A DNA stretch of 64,000 nucleotides from Diphasiastrum complanatum (Eukaryota > Streptophyta > Lycopodiopsida > Lycopodiales > Lycopodiaceae). Under the pieces are notes generated by a model that saw nothing but the letters and a program-made list of their open reading frames with translations, made no database searches and was not told the DNA's origin. Below are positions 1 through 10,335 of this stretch, one piece after another. The DNA lies in NCBI GenBank assembly GCA_029204225.1, contig CM055099.1:53669470-53733469 (forward strand), read 5' to 3'. The position numbers were made by a program, and so were the translations under genes. Position 1 is the first letter of the stretch, and the number at the start of each line of letters is the position of its first letter.

Positions 1-1202
1 CTACTCTAAGTCCGATCAGCTGATTTATTAAGTGGAGGGGAACTATCACACACACCTCTCTCTTGGGGCAAATTTTAAATGAAAGTTGATCAAAATGGGG
101 GCAAATTCAAGGTGACCTAGCCATACTCACACGAGGAGACTGGCGAACTTTGGACCTAATAAGTTGACAAGTTTTTGTTGTGGAAAGGAAAGTTTGTTAT
201 AGGCTTTCTCTGGACCAGCAATGATGAGGAAACATATGAGTACGCTGGCTTGTGTTACGTGTAAGGCAGCTGATCAATGAAGGAACTATGAAAGTTGAGT
301 CTTGCATGAGAGACTTGGTATTTCGAACGGACGCTAAGGGACAGTTCGCGTTGAGATCGGATTAGTGCAAACTCTGGGTGCATGTTTCTGATTCAAAGAG
401 AGCTACTTGAAGCCAAGCTCGATGTACACTTCTTGTTTTGACTGTGAGGCAACTAACCAGTGATGGAATTGTGAAAGTCAAGTTTTGCACGACGGACATG
501 GTGCTTCAAACAAACGCGAAGAGATAGTTCGGATGCGGATCAAACTGGTGCGACCCTTTGGCTTTCCACGAGGTCAATGGTTACATTTGGGCTGATTCAA
601 AGAGCTACTTCAAGCTAAGTGAGAGGTGCATTGCGGAGTACTCAATCTTTGCCTACCTTAAAGAGCCAAGATGGAAAAGTATCAAGATCAGGCTTGGACA
701 AGGAGAGAAATCAAGGTGCAGAAGCAACAAGGCACGGAGTGGACCATAAAGTGGGCAATCAAACGATAAATCCTTCGGCTCAGGGAACCTTGATACCTGT
801 GCGGAACTGAACAAATCTGGAGCTCAGGGAGCTCAACACAAAGTGCATCAAGGACAAATCAGGAGCTCAAAGGAGTTCCAAAGTCGAAAGTCAGAAGCGA
901 CAGGGGCGAACATTTCAAAGAAAGGCCTCTGTCACCAGTTAATAAGGTTCTCGGGTTTTACGAAAGCGATATCAAATCTACGCTTTTCCCAGACAAAGAT
1001 ATATTTTCAAGTTATGTAATTTTTCAGTACAAAGAGCTGAGCCTCCGACTTGTGGTGTGCCAGCTTCAATGTTAATAAAAAGTGGCCAGTAAATTGAGTA
1101 CTGTGCCAAGTAGCTTAAATGTATAGTTATTTTAATTGGGAGACACCTTTACTTTAATCTGACATCTGATGAGGACATCAGATTTTGTAAAGGTGGGGTG
1201 GA
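1..1202 (+). mobile_element. 3' internal region of a GC-rich LTR retrotransposon, with polypurine tract
   Basis: No protein domain is recognisable here. The segment ends in a purine-rich stretch (AAAGGTGGGGTGGA, about 1189-1202) immediately before TGTTGTAAAG. That is where a polypurine tract should lie in front of a 3' LTR. Short open frames at 558-810 have no family features and look fortuitous. A stretch near 1034-1062 (GAGCCTCCGAC...GCCAG) recurs inside the related LTR at 63027-63053, so the two copies differ in structure at this point. I infer the untranslated 3' part of an element whose coding region lies left of the window. Confidence 0.55.
254..640 (+). repeat. Two imperfect direct repeats of about 185-200 bp
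   Basis: Units at about 254-436 and 440-640 share an ordered series of words: AACTATGAAAGTTGAGT versus AATTGTGAAAGTCAAGT, then the 'cagttcg' block, then GATTCAAAGAG-AGCTACTT followed by CAAGC. They are diverged, so this is an old tandem duplication inside the element's non-coding 3' region. No function is evident. Confidence 0.5.
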
Positions 1203-2406
1203 TGTTGTAAAGCTACCTTTACAAGCTTTACTTCCGGCGCCATAGGCGCCAGCTATGTCCCCGGCGCCGCTCCCCGGCGCTACTGTGACCAGAAATTAGC
1301 CGGGCGCCAAGTTCCTATGGCTGAAAATCTTTGATCGGTTCTAGCGAAGTCCAGAGAGCTCAGATCGATGTGCAATCACCTCACATGATCTAGGCATGAT
1401 TAAAGGAAGCCTGGGGATTAATAAAATCTAGAGAGAGAAAATGACTTTCTAGAAAGAGAAAATCCTAGGGAGAGAAAAACGTGCTTTACCAGCTTGGGTA
1501 GAGTGCTTGGTATGAGGGGGGGTGCCGAATCACACCATACTATAGGGGAGTGCGGGTTGCGACTCAGGGCGAGCTCCAACCAAGTCTCAGCCTCCCTTGC
1601 TGGAATGTTGTCATGGCTCTCGCCTTGGCATGCTAGCGCCCCGGAGACTAGGGTCGGTCACACACTTGAAATGTAACCTTCTCAGATTTATCAATAAAGT
1701 GGGATTTTTCTCAAACTGACTCTGATTACCTTTTGGGTTTCATTGTTCGGTAAAAGCGCCAGTTGTAAGGCCGCTTTCAAAATTTTTAACTTGGCACATA
1801 GCTGAGGGTCGTATCCCGGGACGCCAGCGATATGCCGTCGGGACCATTCGGTCCGTGGCGCCAGCGGTATGCTGTTGGGACCATTCGGTCCAGGAACTGG
1901 TTGTTTCCATATCTGTCGCGGCTTGTGGTTCTGAGTGTGCCTTGCATGAACGTGAATGGGTTAAGCTCTTGGGGAACGGGCTCTAACCTGTCGGCTGAGT
2001 TGGATGGCTTGCTTGGGTGGATGTTACCTGTTTATGGCTGTCCAGTCCGGCGTGGCGCCAGGTTGGCTTCCAGCGCTCGTGACGAAGCTTTCAGTTGGTT
2101 AAGTCTGATGTAAGTCAAACCGCTTGCTTGGAATGGATGTTACTCGTTTGTAACGAAGCTTCGAGTTGGTTAAGTTTGATGTATGTCGGGCGGCTTGCTT
2201 GGAGGGAAGTCACCCACGTCGGGACCCCCGATCTGGCATGGCGCCAGGTTGGATCTCAATGTTGGTTTTCGGAACTTCAAGTTGGTTAAGTCTGATCGTT
2301 GTTGGCGAGTTGGCTGCTTGTATGTCAAGTGGGTTTGGATGGCAAGAGTTGAAGGCTGGGAAGCTAAGTCGTGGTTCCCGGCTCCCTTTGGGATGCCTGC
2401 GCTACA
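1203..2406 (+). mobile_element. 3' LTR of a GC-rich LTR retrotransposon
   Basis: The LTR starts with TGTTGTAAAG directly after a purine tract and ends near GCGCTACA. Its interior aligns in patches with the LTR at 62930-63847: GTGCTTTACCAG, GCCGAATCACA..ACTATAGGGG, a polyadenylation-like CAATAAAG (about 1691; CTAATAAAG near 63450) followed by GATTACC..TTTCG-like text, and the final CCCTTTG-GGCG block. It is about 290 bp longer than the right-hand copy and clearly diverged. GGCGCC is strongly over-represented. The ends are set by homology and terminal TG/CA, so the exact 3' boundary could be off by a few bases. Confidence 0.7.
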
Positions 2407-3199
2407 CTATGTAGGTTGCACTTGTCTCAGCAACATCTTCAAACATATGATCAACAATTCGAGTAATTGTTCTAGCCATAATGTCGGCCTCAGATTCATT
2501 CAACAGCTCTAGGTGAGCGATGTCGCTTATTGGCACTTATTGGCCCGGGAGGGGGAGTAACGCCCGTTGCCGTGCCTATGCGACATGTGGATCGTGTGCC
2601 CGAGCCCTCAAAATTTTCTTGGTGACATGCTATCGCGGATCTGGGCACCCAAACCCTAGCGTCTCGCGGTTCGGGGCACCCTGCCCTGGGGCCGCGCAGG
2701 GCGCAGGCTGGCGCCGCACGGGCAGGAAGGGGGGGGGCGAGCGTAGGCCCAGGGTGGCGCCGGGCAAACGCGGCGCCAGGTGGGCAGGTGGGCGCCGGGC
2801 AGCTGGAGCCTGAAATTTTCCCGAGCATAGGGCGTGACCCGGGCGTGACTGGTGTGCCCCCGAGCACGCACACATGGTAGCAATGAACAATTTCTGTAAT
2901 ATATACATAAGTTGCTCACTCCATAGGAAACTTATGGGACAAAGCTGAGCTTTGCAGGAAGGTGTGTAGGTGCCTGGCAGGGGGCAGATGATGGGGACAA
3001 GGTGGGGACACGCGGCTGTGATGCATTGGGGCGGGCGTCATCGTTGCGTCCCAATAGGAGACCAGGCTAGGTGAGAAGCCAGATGACTCAGTTGGACTCC
3101 GCACAATCTAGCATGCTAGGACTTTTTCAACGCTTTCAAAAACATCCGATAGGAGATCGTGGAAAAGTCCACCGGTTCTTCATCATGTGATTGCAGCAA
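2407..3199. other. Gene-free segment with a GC-rich island
   Basis: No recognisable protein. Positions 2540-2870 are much more GC-rich than the surroundings, contain several GGCGCC words and a run of G near 2730, and have open frames on both strands because stop codons are rare there. The segment may be part of another GC-rich LTR, but I see no matching ends. Confidence 0.4.
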
Positions 3200-3685
3200 T
3201 TATCGAAGATTCGAAAACGATATGGTAGCGTTTCTATCTGCGTCAAACACCATATCGCACATCCGCCTGACAAAACCTATGCATGCAGGATTCTTCAAAT
3301 AGATAACTTTATAACCCTTCGTTTCTAGGTAAATAGAGTCTTCTCCTTCTGATAAATCAAACCATTCTTCAAGAAGGGTAGAGTCCGTTATCTTCTTTGC
3401 TTTCTTCGTTGAACCCTACACTGGCAGTCCAAAACATTCCCCATAATCTTCTGTGGTGAGCTCGATAGTGCGATGGCGTACTAAAAAATAGCAGATATTT
3501 CCTCTGATTTTTACTCCTTTTGCCATTTTATTGCAGATATATGTCATCAGCAACGAGTTATCCTTATATTTGATTGTAGTAAGCTTGAACAACTCTGCTC
3601 CTACTCTCCACTCTTCATACGGAATTTCCGTCCTAGTTTTCCATACTCGGTGAGATGCCATTTCTCTGTAAAGTGAAGATGACAA
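3200..3685 (-). pseudogene. Retroelement ORF1/gag-like fragment with an internal amber stop
   Basis: On the minus strand an open frame of 89 codons ends in TAG (3416-3418). The same frame then continues for about 70 codons to TAA at 3200-3202. The part before the stop ends in ELTTEDYGECFGLPV, which resembles the 'LTxxD...LGLP' stretch of plant retrotransposon ORF1 proteins of the Athila/putative-plant-transposon kind (family recognised from memory, weak). The part after it remains protein-like, which argues for a nonsense mutation in one coding unit. No catalytic motif is visible. The assignment as gag/ORF1 is tentative. Confidence 0.4.
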
Positions 3686-4307
3686 ATCCGCAACGCTATT
3701 ATAGAATCAAGAGGAAAGCGGCTTGAAAAAGAGAATCCGAAAATCGCGATGATAGCTTGCAAGATGTGCTATAGCACAATAGGAAGACAACAAGAAAAAG
3801 TGACGGAAGTGACAAGAGAGGTCTAAATCGCTCTTAATTTGGGTGACGTCAGCTTAGGACAACGAGGTATAATAACCGCCAGGGGTATTAATAATAAGGG
3901 TACCACAGCCGTCAATTGAGAAAATATGAAGGATCTAAAATGTTGAAGGTGGTCAAAAAATGATCTTTGGATCGAAAATTTAAAAGATCGATTTTATTTG
4001 AACATATCCGAACCAAGATCGGATCAAATCGGTTCTAATATTTTTCGATACTTCATCTTGAGGACATGAATTTGGGCTGTGAATAAATTCAAGAATGCTT
4101 AAAAAAAATAAAAAATAAAAAATCCTACTTATTTAAAGCCTCTCCTCCCCCTCAAATAAGAAAACGTCCTCGTTGACTGAGAAGAGAATAAGAATAAAAA
4201 TAAAAGAGAAGATAAAATCAAATAAAAATAATAATCAATATTCTCTTGGAAAAACATAAATTTGGAATTGCTTACGTAAAACCAAGGGTTTATTTGTAAA
4301 CCACTTT
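3686..4307. other. Non-coding segment with a minus-strand polypurine tract
   Basis: No open frame of note. On the minus strand the stretch around 4138-4160 reads as a purine run (TTTGAGGGGGAGGAGAGG). It lies downstream of the gypsy integrase end at 4308, where the polypurine tract of a minus-strand Ty3/gypsy element would be. A clean LTR start (TG) next to it is not visible. A and T runs follow (4095-4125). Confidence 0.4.
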
Positions 4308-5150
4308 CTATGGTTGATGATGTTTCTTGATACGATAGCCATTTAATCTTGTATCAAGTAGATTTCCTTCGAGATCATCCAGTTGGATCGAATTATTTGA
4401 GAACACCTCAATGACTTTGTATGGCCCCATCCATCTTGTATGTAGTTTCGCAAGAAACTTTAGATCTCTATTATCATATAATAATGCTAAGTCCCCAGCT
4501 TTAAGAGAAATCTTCTTCAAACGTGTATCATATTGCTCTTTTCTCTTTTTCTGCACCAATACTGTTTCTTGTAATGCACTGAATCTATCCTCCTCCAATC
4601 GAAAAATCTGATGTAGTCTTTCGTTGACCGTGTTATGTGATTCCTCACGGTCTGCATGTTGAATTCGATATGTCAGAATTTCAAATTCAATTTGGAGTAT
4701 TGGGTACATTTCATAAACCAAATAGTATGGAGTCTTTTTAGTCGTGAATTTTTCTATATCGGTACGCCCAAAGAACTGTAGGTATTTTTGTATCCCAGTC
4801 AGTGGAATGCTGATTTGTGATTTTATTTAGAATCTTGCATAGAATATTGTTTGCTCTTTCTGTTAATCCAACTCTTTTTGCATCATTTTTCTTTGTAGCC
4901 TCGGCTTCCACCATTTTTGTACAATAATCTGTGGCTACCAGTATGTATCGATTTTTGCTTTGTCTTCTAGCCGATTTGATTGGTCCAACAAAATTGATAC
5001 CCCACTTTCAAATGGTGCCAATGGTAAGATTGGTACTAATGGCCAATTTGTTGACTTTGCTGGTTTTTCCATCCTTTGACAAGGATCACAGTTTAGAATA
5101 AATTTATGCACATCTTTGTACATTGTGGGCCACAAATATCTCTCATTCAT
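4308..5150 (-). pseudogene. Ty3/gypsy integrase fragment (H2C2 finger and post-integrase domain)
   Basis: Two minus-strand pieces belong to one integrase. Frame 5150-4935 carries the second half of an HHCC zinc finger: YLWPTMYKDVHKF then NCDPCQRMEKP. Frame 4721-4308 carries the C-terminal module, with the plant gypsy signature WMGPYKVIEV...LNGYRIKKHH. Between them (about 4720-4930) fragments of the rve core are broken by frameshifts and no complete D,D,E triad can be read. The piece continues the RNase H/finger text of the chimeric ORF just upstream (5178-5560). It is the 3' end of a minus-strand gypsy element and is not functional. Confidence 0.8.
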
Positions 5151-5177
5151 AATTTTCCGAACTGTGTTCTTTAAAGC

Positions 5178-5999
5178 CTAGTGTCCACCAGCTTCTTCTT
5201 CATGGAAAGACCTGATTACTATTTGTATTTCTTCTAGTTCCAAGCATCTTTGAAGTTCATCATCACTTCCAAGTTTGTAAAGCACACCTGATATAATAGT
5301 GTATGGTGCTACTTTATATTGAAAAACATTCTTCACTTCTCGAGTCATTTCTTCCGGATATAGCAATGTTTGCAAATACTGAATAATATCACCATATATT
5401 GATTTTTTTATGTTTAACATCAGTTCTTCATCAAGTAGATTATCCGAAATAGGGTCTTTGGGTTCAGTAGTTTCCAATCTCGATAGATAATCCGCATTTG
5501 CATGATGTTTGCCAGGTTGGATTTCCACTATATAATCGAATTCTGATAGTTCGACAGTAAATCTTTGAGTAGATGTTCTACTTGAAGAACCAACACCAAT
5601 TGATCTGGAAGATTGGCCTTCATCAGGTGTTAACGCATATATGAAGAAAACAAAAGCTGTGCCCTCAGCTATAAACCTACATGATCTTCTATGGGATTCA
5701 CAATATTGTACCACCTTCAGGCTCTCATCAAGCTTGGTAAACTTCCTATCATGTTTGTGCTTGGGTTCAGGCTGGGCAACTATCAGTTCATGGAAATGAA
5801 TAAACTTCAGGCCATCAATAACAAGAGATAATTTGAGGATGCTAGTTCGAAACTTTTTGAATAATTCTAATAGGTGAGACCTGTGCTCAAGCACAAATCT
5901 ATCGACATCAAATTTAAGACGAAAAAACGATGAAAAGTACTCAGTCCTGTCTAGAACACCAGCGTCAGAGAGAAATTTATGCAGCTTGTCAGATTCCAT
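5178..5999 (-). CDS. Chimeric ORF: unknown-family N-terminus joined to a gypsy RNase H end
   Basis: The open frame can start at ATG 5999 (MESDKLHKF...). Residues 1 to about 140 match the unknown protein at 45182-46740: both have a KHK..RK stretch, a YC..H.R.CR stretch and AFVFFIYALTPDE versus AFVFYISAEIPDD. Residues after about 145 switch to Ty3/gypsy sequence: EFDYIVEIQPGKHHANADYLSRLE, the end of RNase H, followed by the first His of the H2C2 finger (SFHEEEAGGH). The gypsy RT expected here is absent. The frame also extends upstream to 6299, but that part overlaps a motif cluster and looks untranslated. The in-frame join may be accidental. Confidence 0.65.
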   Translation of the reverse strand: MESDKLHKFLSDAGVLDRTEYFSSFFRLKFDVDRFVLEHRSHLLELFKKFRTSILKLSLVIDGLKFIHFHELIVAQPEPKHKHDRKFTKLDESLKVVQYCESHRRSCRFIAEGTAFVFFIYALTPDEGQSSRSIGVGSSSRTSTQRFTVELSEFDYIVEIQPGKHHANADYLSRLETTEPKDPISDNLLDEELMLNIKKSIYGDIIQYLQTLLYPEEMTREVKNVFQYKVAPYTIISGVLYKLGSDDELQRCLELEEIQIVIRSFHEEEAGGH

Positions 6000-6029
6000 A
6001 TCAGAAATGACAGACAACATTGGATACTG

Positions 6030-6222
6030 GATATTGCAGGCACGCGAGGAACGGAGATAATTTGGATCGACAAAGAGACTGTCGTGTGACAGCAATATCA
6101 AACAAAACATAATGTAACAATATCGCAGGCACGCGACGGTGTGCAAAAAAATAGAGAAAAGTAGCAGTGTTGCATTGTAGCGAACACAATTGAAACGAAT
6201 ATCCGATATCGCAGGCACGCGA
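6030..6222. promoter_or_regulatory. Three copies of a GATATCGCAGGCACGCG motif upstream of the unknown gene
   Basis: Near-identical words sit at about 6030-6046 (GATATTGCAGGCACGCG), 6120-6135 (ATATCGCAGGCACGCG) and 6203-6222 (CCGATATCGCAGGCACGCGA). They end 31 bp before ATG 5999 of the minus-strand unknown-family ORF. A related motif clusters immediately upstream of the homologous gene at 45182. I infer a promoter or element-protein binding site. No binding protein is known to me. Confidence 0.5.
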
Positions 6223-6404
6223 GGGAGTGATGGCAAATAAAATCGAACGTAGTGGACTCGCGTGGTAGTGATATTGCCTTGACGATCTCTGAATAGCAAA
6301 ATGTTTTATGATGCTGTTTAGCCCTTATATAGATCCCGCAGATTCATCGCAGCCGTTCGAAAATCACCGTTAGATATGCGACACTTCAGAGATACGTCAA
6401 GTCA

Positions 6405-6827
6405 TGTAACGCGTCTCTTCCATTTGTCTTCTTTGGATCCCTCTAACTGCTGCTTTCGATTTTGTCTTCTTTTGCTTCTCTTTGTTGTTGTAGAGAGCTT
6501 GATCAGAGCTATCCTTGTCATCAAGATGTTTACGGGCTTTCCTGATCTCGATTACAGCCTTCTCAAATGTAGCGTTGCAAATCGAATCTTGGAATGATTT
6601 GGGTATCTACTCTTCTCAAAGCAAGTATCAACATTTCGAATCCAGACAAGCAAACTCTCTTCATTGCTACTATCTCCATCGAACTTAGAAAACTTAAAAA
6701 GTTTATTATCAATCTTAGCAAACCTCCTTTTCCTAGATCAAGTAGAAGAAGTTGACTTGGAGGAAACATGAGGAGATGACGACATAGATGAAGAGGAGCT
6801 TGAAGAGCCTCGTGAGGAGCTATCCAT
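6405..6827 (-). pseudogene. Ty3/gypsy gag N-terminal fragment
   Basis: Minus-strand reading from ATG 6827 gives a Ser-rich leader (MDSSSRGSSSSSSSM) and a stop. It then gives FSKFDGDSSNEESLLVWIRN, the typical plant retrotransposon gag opening (KFDG...WI.N...F.....KI.FA). After a frameshift near 6570, lysine-rich sequence follows (FEKAVIEIRKARKHLDD). It lies 350 bp downstream of a minus-strand Met-tRNA PBS, as expected for gag. The rest of gag, the protease and RT are missing, and the segment with the unknown-family gene follows instead. Confidence 0.65.
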
Positions 6828-7178
6828 ATTTGATTGGAGTTTTTTTGGAATTCACCTGAAATACACAAACTCAAGGCAAAAAGTACGAATAGATTGGAGA
6901 TTCAGAGAAATTCCATTCTCCAAAAAGGAAGAAGCTCGCATTAACAAAGTATTGTCTCTAAAATAGAAAGCAAGTTGGAGATCCAATTCTTGAGGATCCC
7001 CCAAATGGAATTTATTAGCTTTAATATTAAAGAGATATTGTAAGAAAAAGAAAATTTGAGCGGAAGGGAAATCTATTCGAAAGTAAACATACAAAGTCCT
7101 ATGCATTGGCATTTGTTTTAAGAATGAATACACAAGGCCCTCACATCAACTTCACAAAGAAAGAAAAATAATAGACCT

Positions 7179-7480
7179 TGGCTCTGATACCAAACTGTGA
7201 AGTTGAAGTGAAGGTCTACTAATTCTAAAGACCTGACTTTAGAAGTTGTGACTTAAAAAGACCAAATCAACATAACACTGTTGAATAGAACTTGAAAAAA
7301 AAAACTCAAAAATCTTAGCAAGTTTGATCAAGTTCTATTAGTGTTTGCATCTCATTTTGTGTGTAGATGCTGATTTTTCTACATTGGTGAGACTGGTAGT
7401 GTATTTCTCTTTCTAACCAAAGATCTTTCAAGTGGATTGGATCTTAATGATTTGAAAAACCTACCGATTGATAAGGGTAT
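7179..7480 (-). mobile_element. Minus-strand primer-binding site and adjoining LTR remnant
   Basis: The plus strand reads TGGCTCTGATACCA at 7179-7192, the complement of the plant initiator-Met PBS TGGTATCAGAGCCA. Two or three bases further right a TGTGAAGTTG start (7195) is a plausible LTR terminus. This PBS suits the gag fragment at 6827-6405. The LTR's far end is not clear because copia sequence appears from about 7480. Confidence 0.65.
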
Positions 7481-9450
7481 TTTCTTTCTTGACTTGTCAC
7501 TATCCGTCTGCTTGCTCTGTCTCTAGATATCTTGATCCCGAGGAGGTAGTGCATTGGGTATGAATCGGTCATTTCGAATTCGTTCGATAATAATGATTTT
7601 GTCTCATGAAGTAATTGATTCAAATTGTTGATGATCAGAGATTCATCAACATATAGAGCTATTATAACATAGCTTGGTCCTCTGTGTTTGAGATAAACAT
7701 TAGAGTTTGTAGAATTTGGAATGAAGTCGTGCTACAACAAGAATCGATTGATTCTATCGAACCAGGCCCTTGGAGCTTGCTTTAGCCTGCAAAGAGCTTT
7801 CTACAGCTTACATACCTTGTGTTCTTGGCCTTGGAGGATGTAGACTTCGGATTGGTAGATATAGATGTCTTCTTGTATGTATCCATTCAGAAATGTTGTA
7901 TGAACATCCATTTGATGAACTTCCAAATCTTCGAGAGCTACGATCGAATCGACTGAAGTCTTATTACTTAATTGAACGTCTCAGTGTAGTCAATTCCATA
8001 AGTTTGTTCATATCCTTTGACGACTAGTCGAGCTTTCCATTTGGTTATACATACGTCTAGATTGAGCTTCAACTTGAAGATCCACTTAGTATCAATAATC
8101 TTTGCATCAGGAGGAGCTTCAACAAGATGCCAGGTCCTGTTCTTCATCAATGAATTATACTCAACATTCATGGCAATGTGCCAGTTGTCTGCATTTGAAC
8201 TTCACAGTGCTTCTGCTACTAAGGTAGGTTCATCATAATTGATGAATGCACAGGGGATATAATGATCAGGCTCTTGTTGAATGTCGAGTAGACCTTTGAA
8301 CAATACTCGGGAACAACGTGAAAGTCACACTTTGGCTTCCCAAGAAATTTCCAACATTTTGGCTTCCCAACAAATCTCCAACAAACAACAATGCAAAATC
8401 CCATAGCATTTGTTTTGTTTTGTGAATGTTGTGTGACTTCAATAAATTCCTTGTAGCCTTGTTAATTTGGCACACCAATGTTCAGATGGTTGTTGAGATG
8501 ATGATTCTCCTTGTTGTGCGACATGGGTATCTTTGATTGTTGTCGGAACAGTCGTGGGTCGAAGCCTGTCGATGGTAATGGGAGTTGTTGGAATGAATTC
8601 TTGCATTGGTTGCTTCTGCTTGAAGTCATTAAATCTATCTCCCGGGAAGACGACGTCTTGACTGACTATGATTCAGCCTTGTTCGACATCGTCGATTCGA
8701 TAGGCTTTGTGTGATGTCGAATATCTGATGAAGAAACTTCTACAACTGACGGGATCAGGCCTCTTTCCCAAGTAAGACATAATCTGCACATAACAAAGAC
8801 AACCAAACACTCAAAGGTGCTTCAGACTCGGTTTGTATACATAAAAAGCTTCGAATAGAGTCTTTGAGTCAACTACTTTAGTTCTTGAATAATTTTATAG
8901 ATAGGAAGTTGTTGAAATTGCCTCAGCCCAAAAATTCTTGGGTAGTTGAGCATTTGATATCATTGATCGTGTAACACTGAGTAGTCTTCAATTCTTCCTC
9001 TCAACTATTCCATTCTGTTGTGGTGTATAGCTGGTGGTGAACTGATGATGAATGTCGCATGATGATAAGTAGTTGGACATTTCGTCTAACAAATACTCCC
9101 CCCCACTATTTGTGTATAGGGTCTTGAGTTGTTTACCAATCTGTGTCTCATCAAACTACTTGAATTCATTGAAACAGTTGAATGTTTCAGACTTGTTCTT
9201 GATGAACATTATATTGGTGAATCTTGAATAGTCATCGATAAAAGTGAAAATTATAGTGTTGAACCCAAAGAGGGAGTAATCATAGGGCTGCACAGATCTC
9301 TATGTATCAATCCTAAGATGGACTTAGCTCTAGTGGCTTCTCCCTTTGGGAGTCTTGATCTAGGTTGTTTGCCTAGTAAGTACATCTCACAGACATGTCA
9401 AATGTCAGTGGATGCAGCATCAATATTTAAGTCCTTAACCATATTGTTAT
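7480..9450 (-). pseudogene. Ty1/copia pol fragment (integrase to RT)
   Basis: Reading on the minus strand from 9.3 kb downward gives copia integrase core text (TFIDDYSRF, GGEYL, TPQQNGIVERKN) with stops. A weakly readable integrase C-terminal part follows. Frame 8171-7968 is then a clear RT start (NRTWHLVEAPPDAK, KWIFKLK, KARLVVKGYEQTYGIDYTETF). Further on, at about 7640, the RT active-site loop reads YVDES where copia RT has YVDD, so the second catalytic Asp is lost. Many stops and frameshifts interrupt it. Gag, RNase H and recognisable LTRs of this copy are absent. Confidence 0.75.
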
Positions 9451-9576
9451 GATGCATCTACAAGATGTTGGAGTTAATCTTCACTTCGACTCATCCGAAT
9501 TCAATTCTTGAGCACCAGTACACTATGTAAATATTCTCTCTCTACAACGACATGCAGTCTTACTCGTGTGCAAAAA

Positions 9577-10335
9577 GTACAAAAAGTACCAAGAGTGGAT
9601 CCTAATCTGATCCTCAAGAGGGATTGGGTGTTAGATTTACTTGATCTATCAATCTACTTGAGATTAAGATCAATCTAGATCAATTCTAGACACAAAATCC
9701 TAACAAGAACAATCATTAATTGAAGGTAGGTGTACTTTCTAGTTTCACACATGTAAAACTCTGTCTGAGTATAAACTCCAACCTGAAAATCAAGTACACT
9801 ATGATAAAACCTCAAAACAATCAAAACAAATGTAGACAAATGGAGAGAATCACACAAAATTGCTTCCAAAACCAAGATTGGTGTCACACATTGATTATGG
9901 CCAAATAAGCCTCTATATATACACTTCTTGGAGCTCGAGGTACTGATCATGCATCAGATCTCACACGTGTAAGGATGCCTTTTCACCATCATGCAATTTG
10001 ACACTTGGATCAAAACTTTCCATTTTGGGCATTTTTGGTCTATTTTCCTACTATATGGAGATCTTCATGGAAATCTTCTAGAAGCAAGAACTTGCGTACT
10101 TCAGCTATTTCCACACATGTGAGCTGTCCTCTACACATGGGATGTGACACCTATTCAAAATATTCGGCTCATGCAATCAATACATTGGTCCATGTGTCAT
10201 ATCTCTAGAAAACTAGTTTTTGGCCATTTTAGCCACTAGAATTTGAATTAAATCGTATGTACAACATATATGATTATGGTACATGAAAAGTACACTAGTT
10301 TCACACGTGGGAAAAGGCTCCACACATGTGTGTCT
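9577..10335 (-). mobile_element. 3' LTR of minus-strand copia element
   Basis: The LTR begins on the plus strand with TGTGCAAAAAGTAC and matches 13649-14398 almost end to end, with small indels (for example extra bases around 9703-9718). Both copies end at GTGTGTCTA. The neighbour on its right is RT sequence cut off right after ETFAPIAKLVTI, so the 3' half of RT, the RNase H and the polypurine tract are deleted and the LTR abuts mid-RT. Short words CACACGTG and CACATGTG recur and could be regulatory E-box/G-box-like sites. Confidence 0.8.

Noticed and set aside
2496-2919. Several overlapping open frames in a GC-rich stretch
   Set aside because: High GC content lowers stop frequency; the translations are low-complexity Pro/Arg/Ala without domain features.
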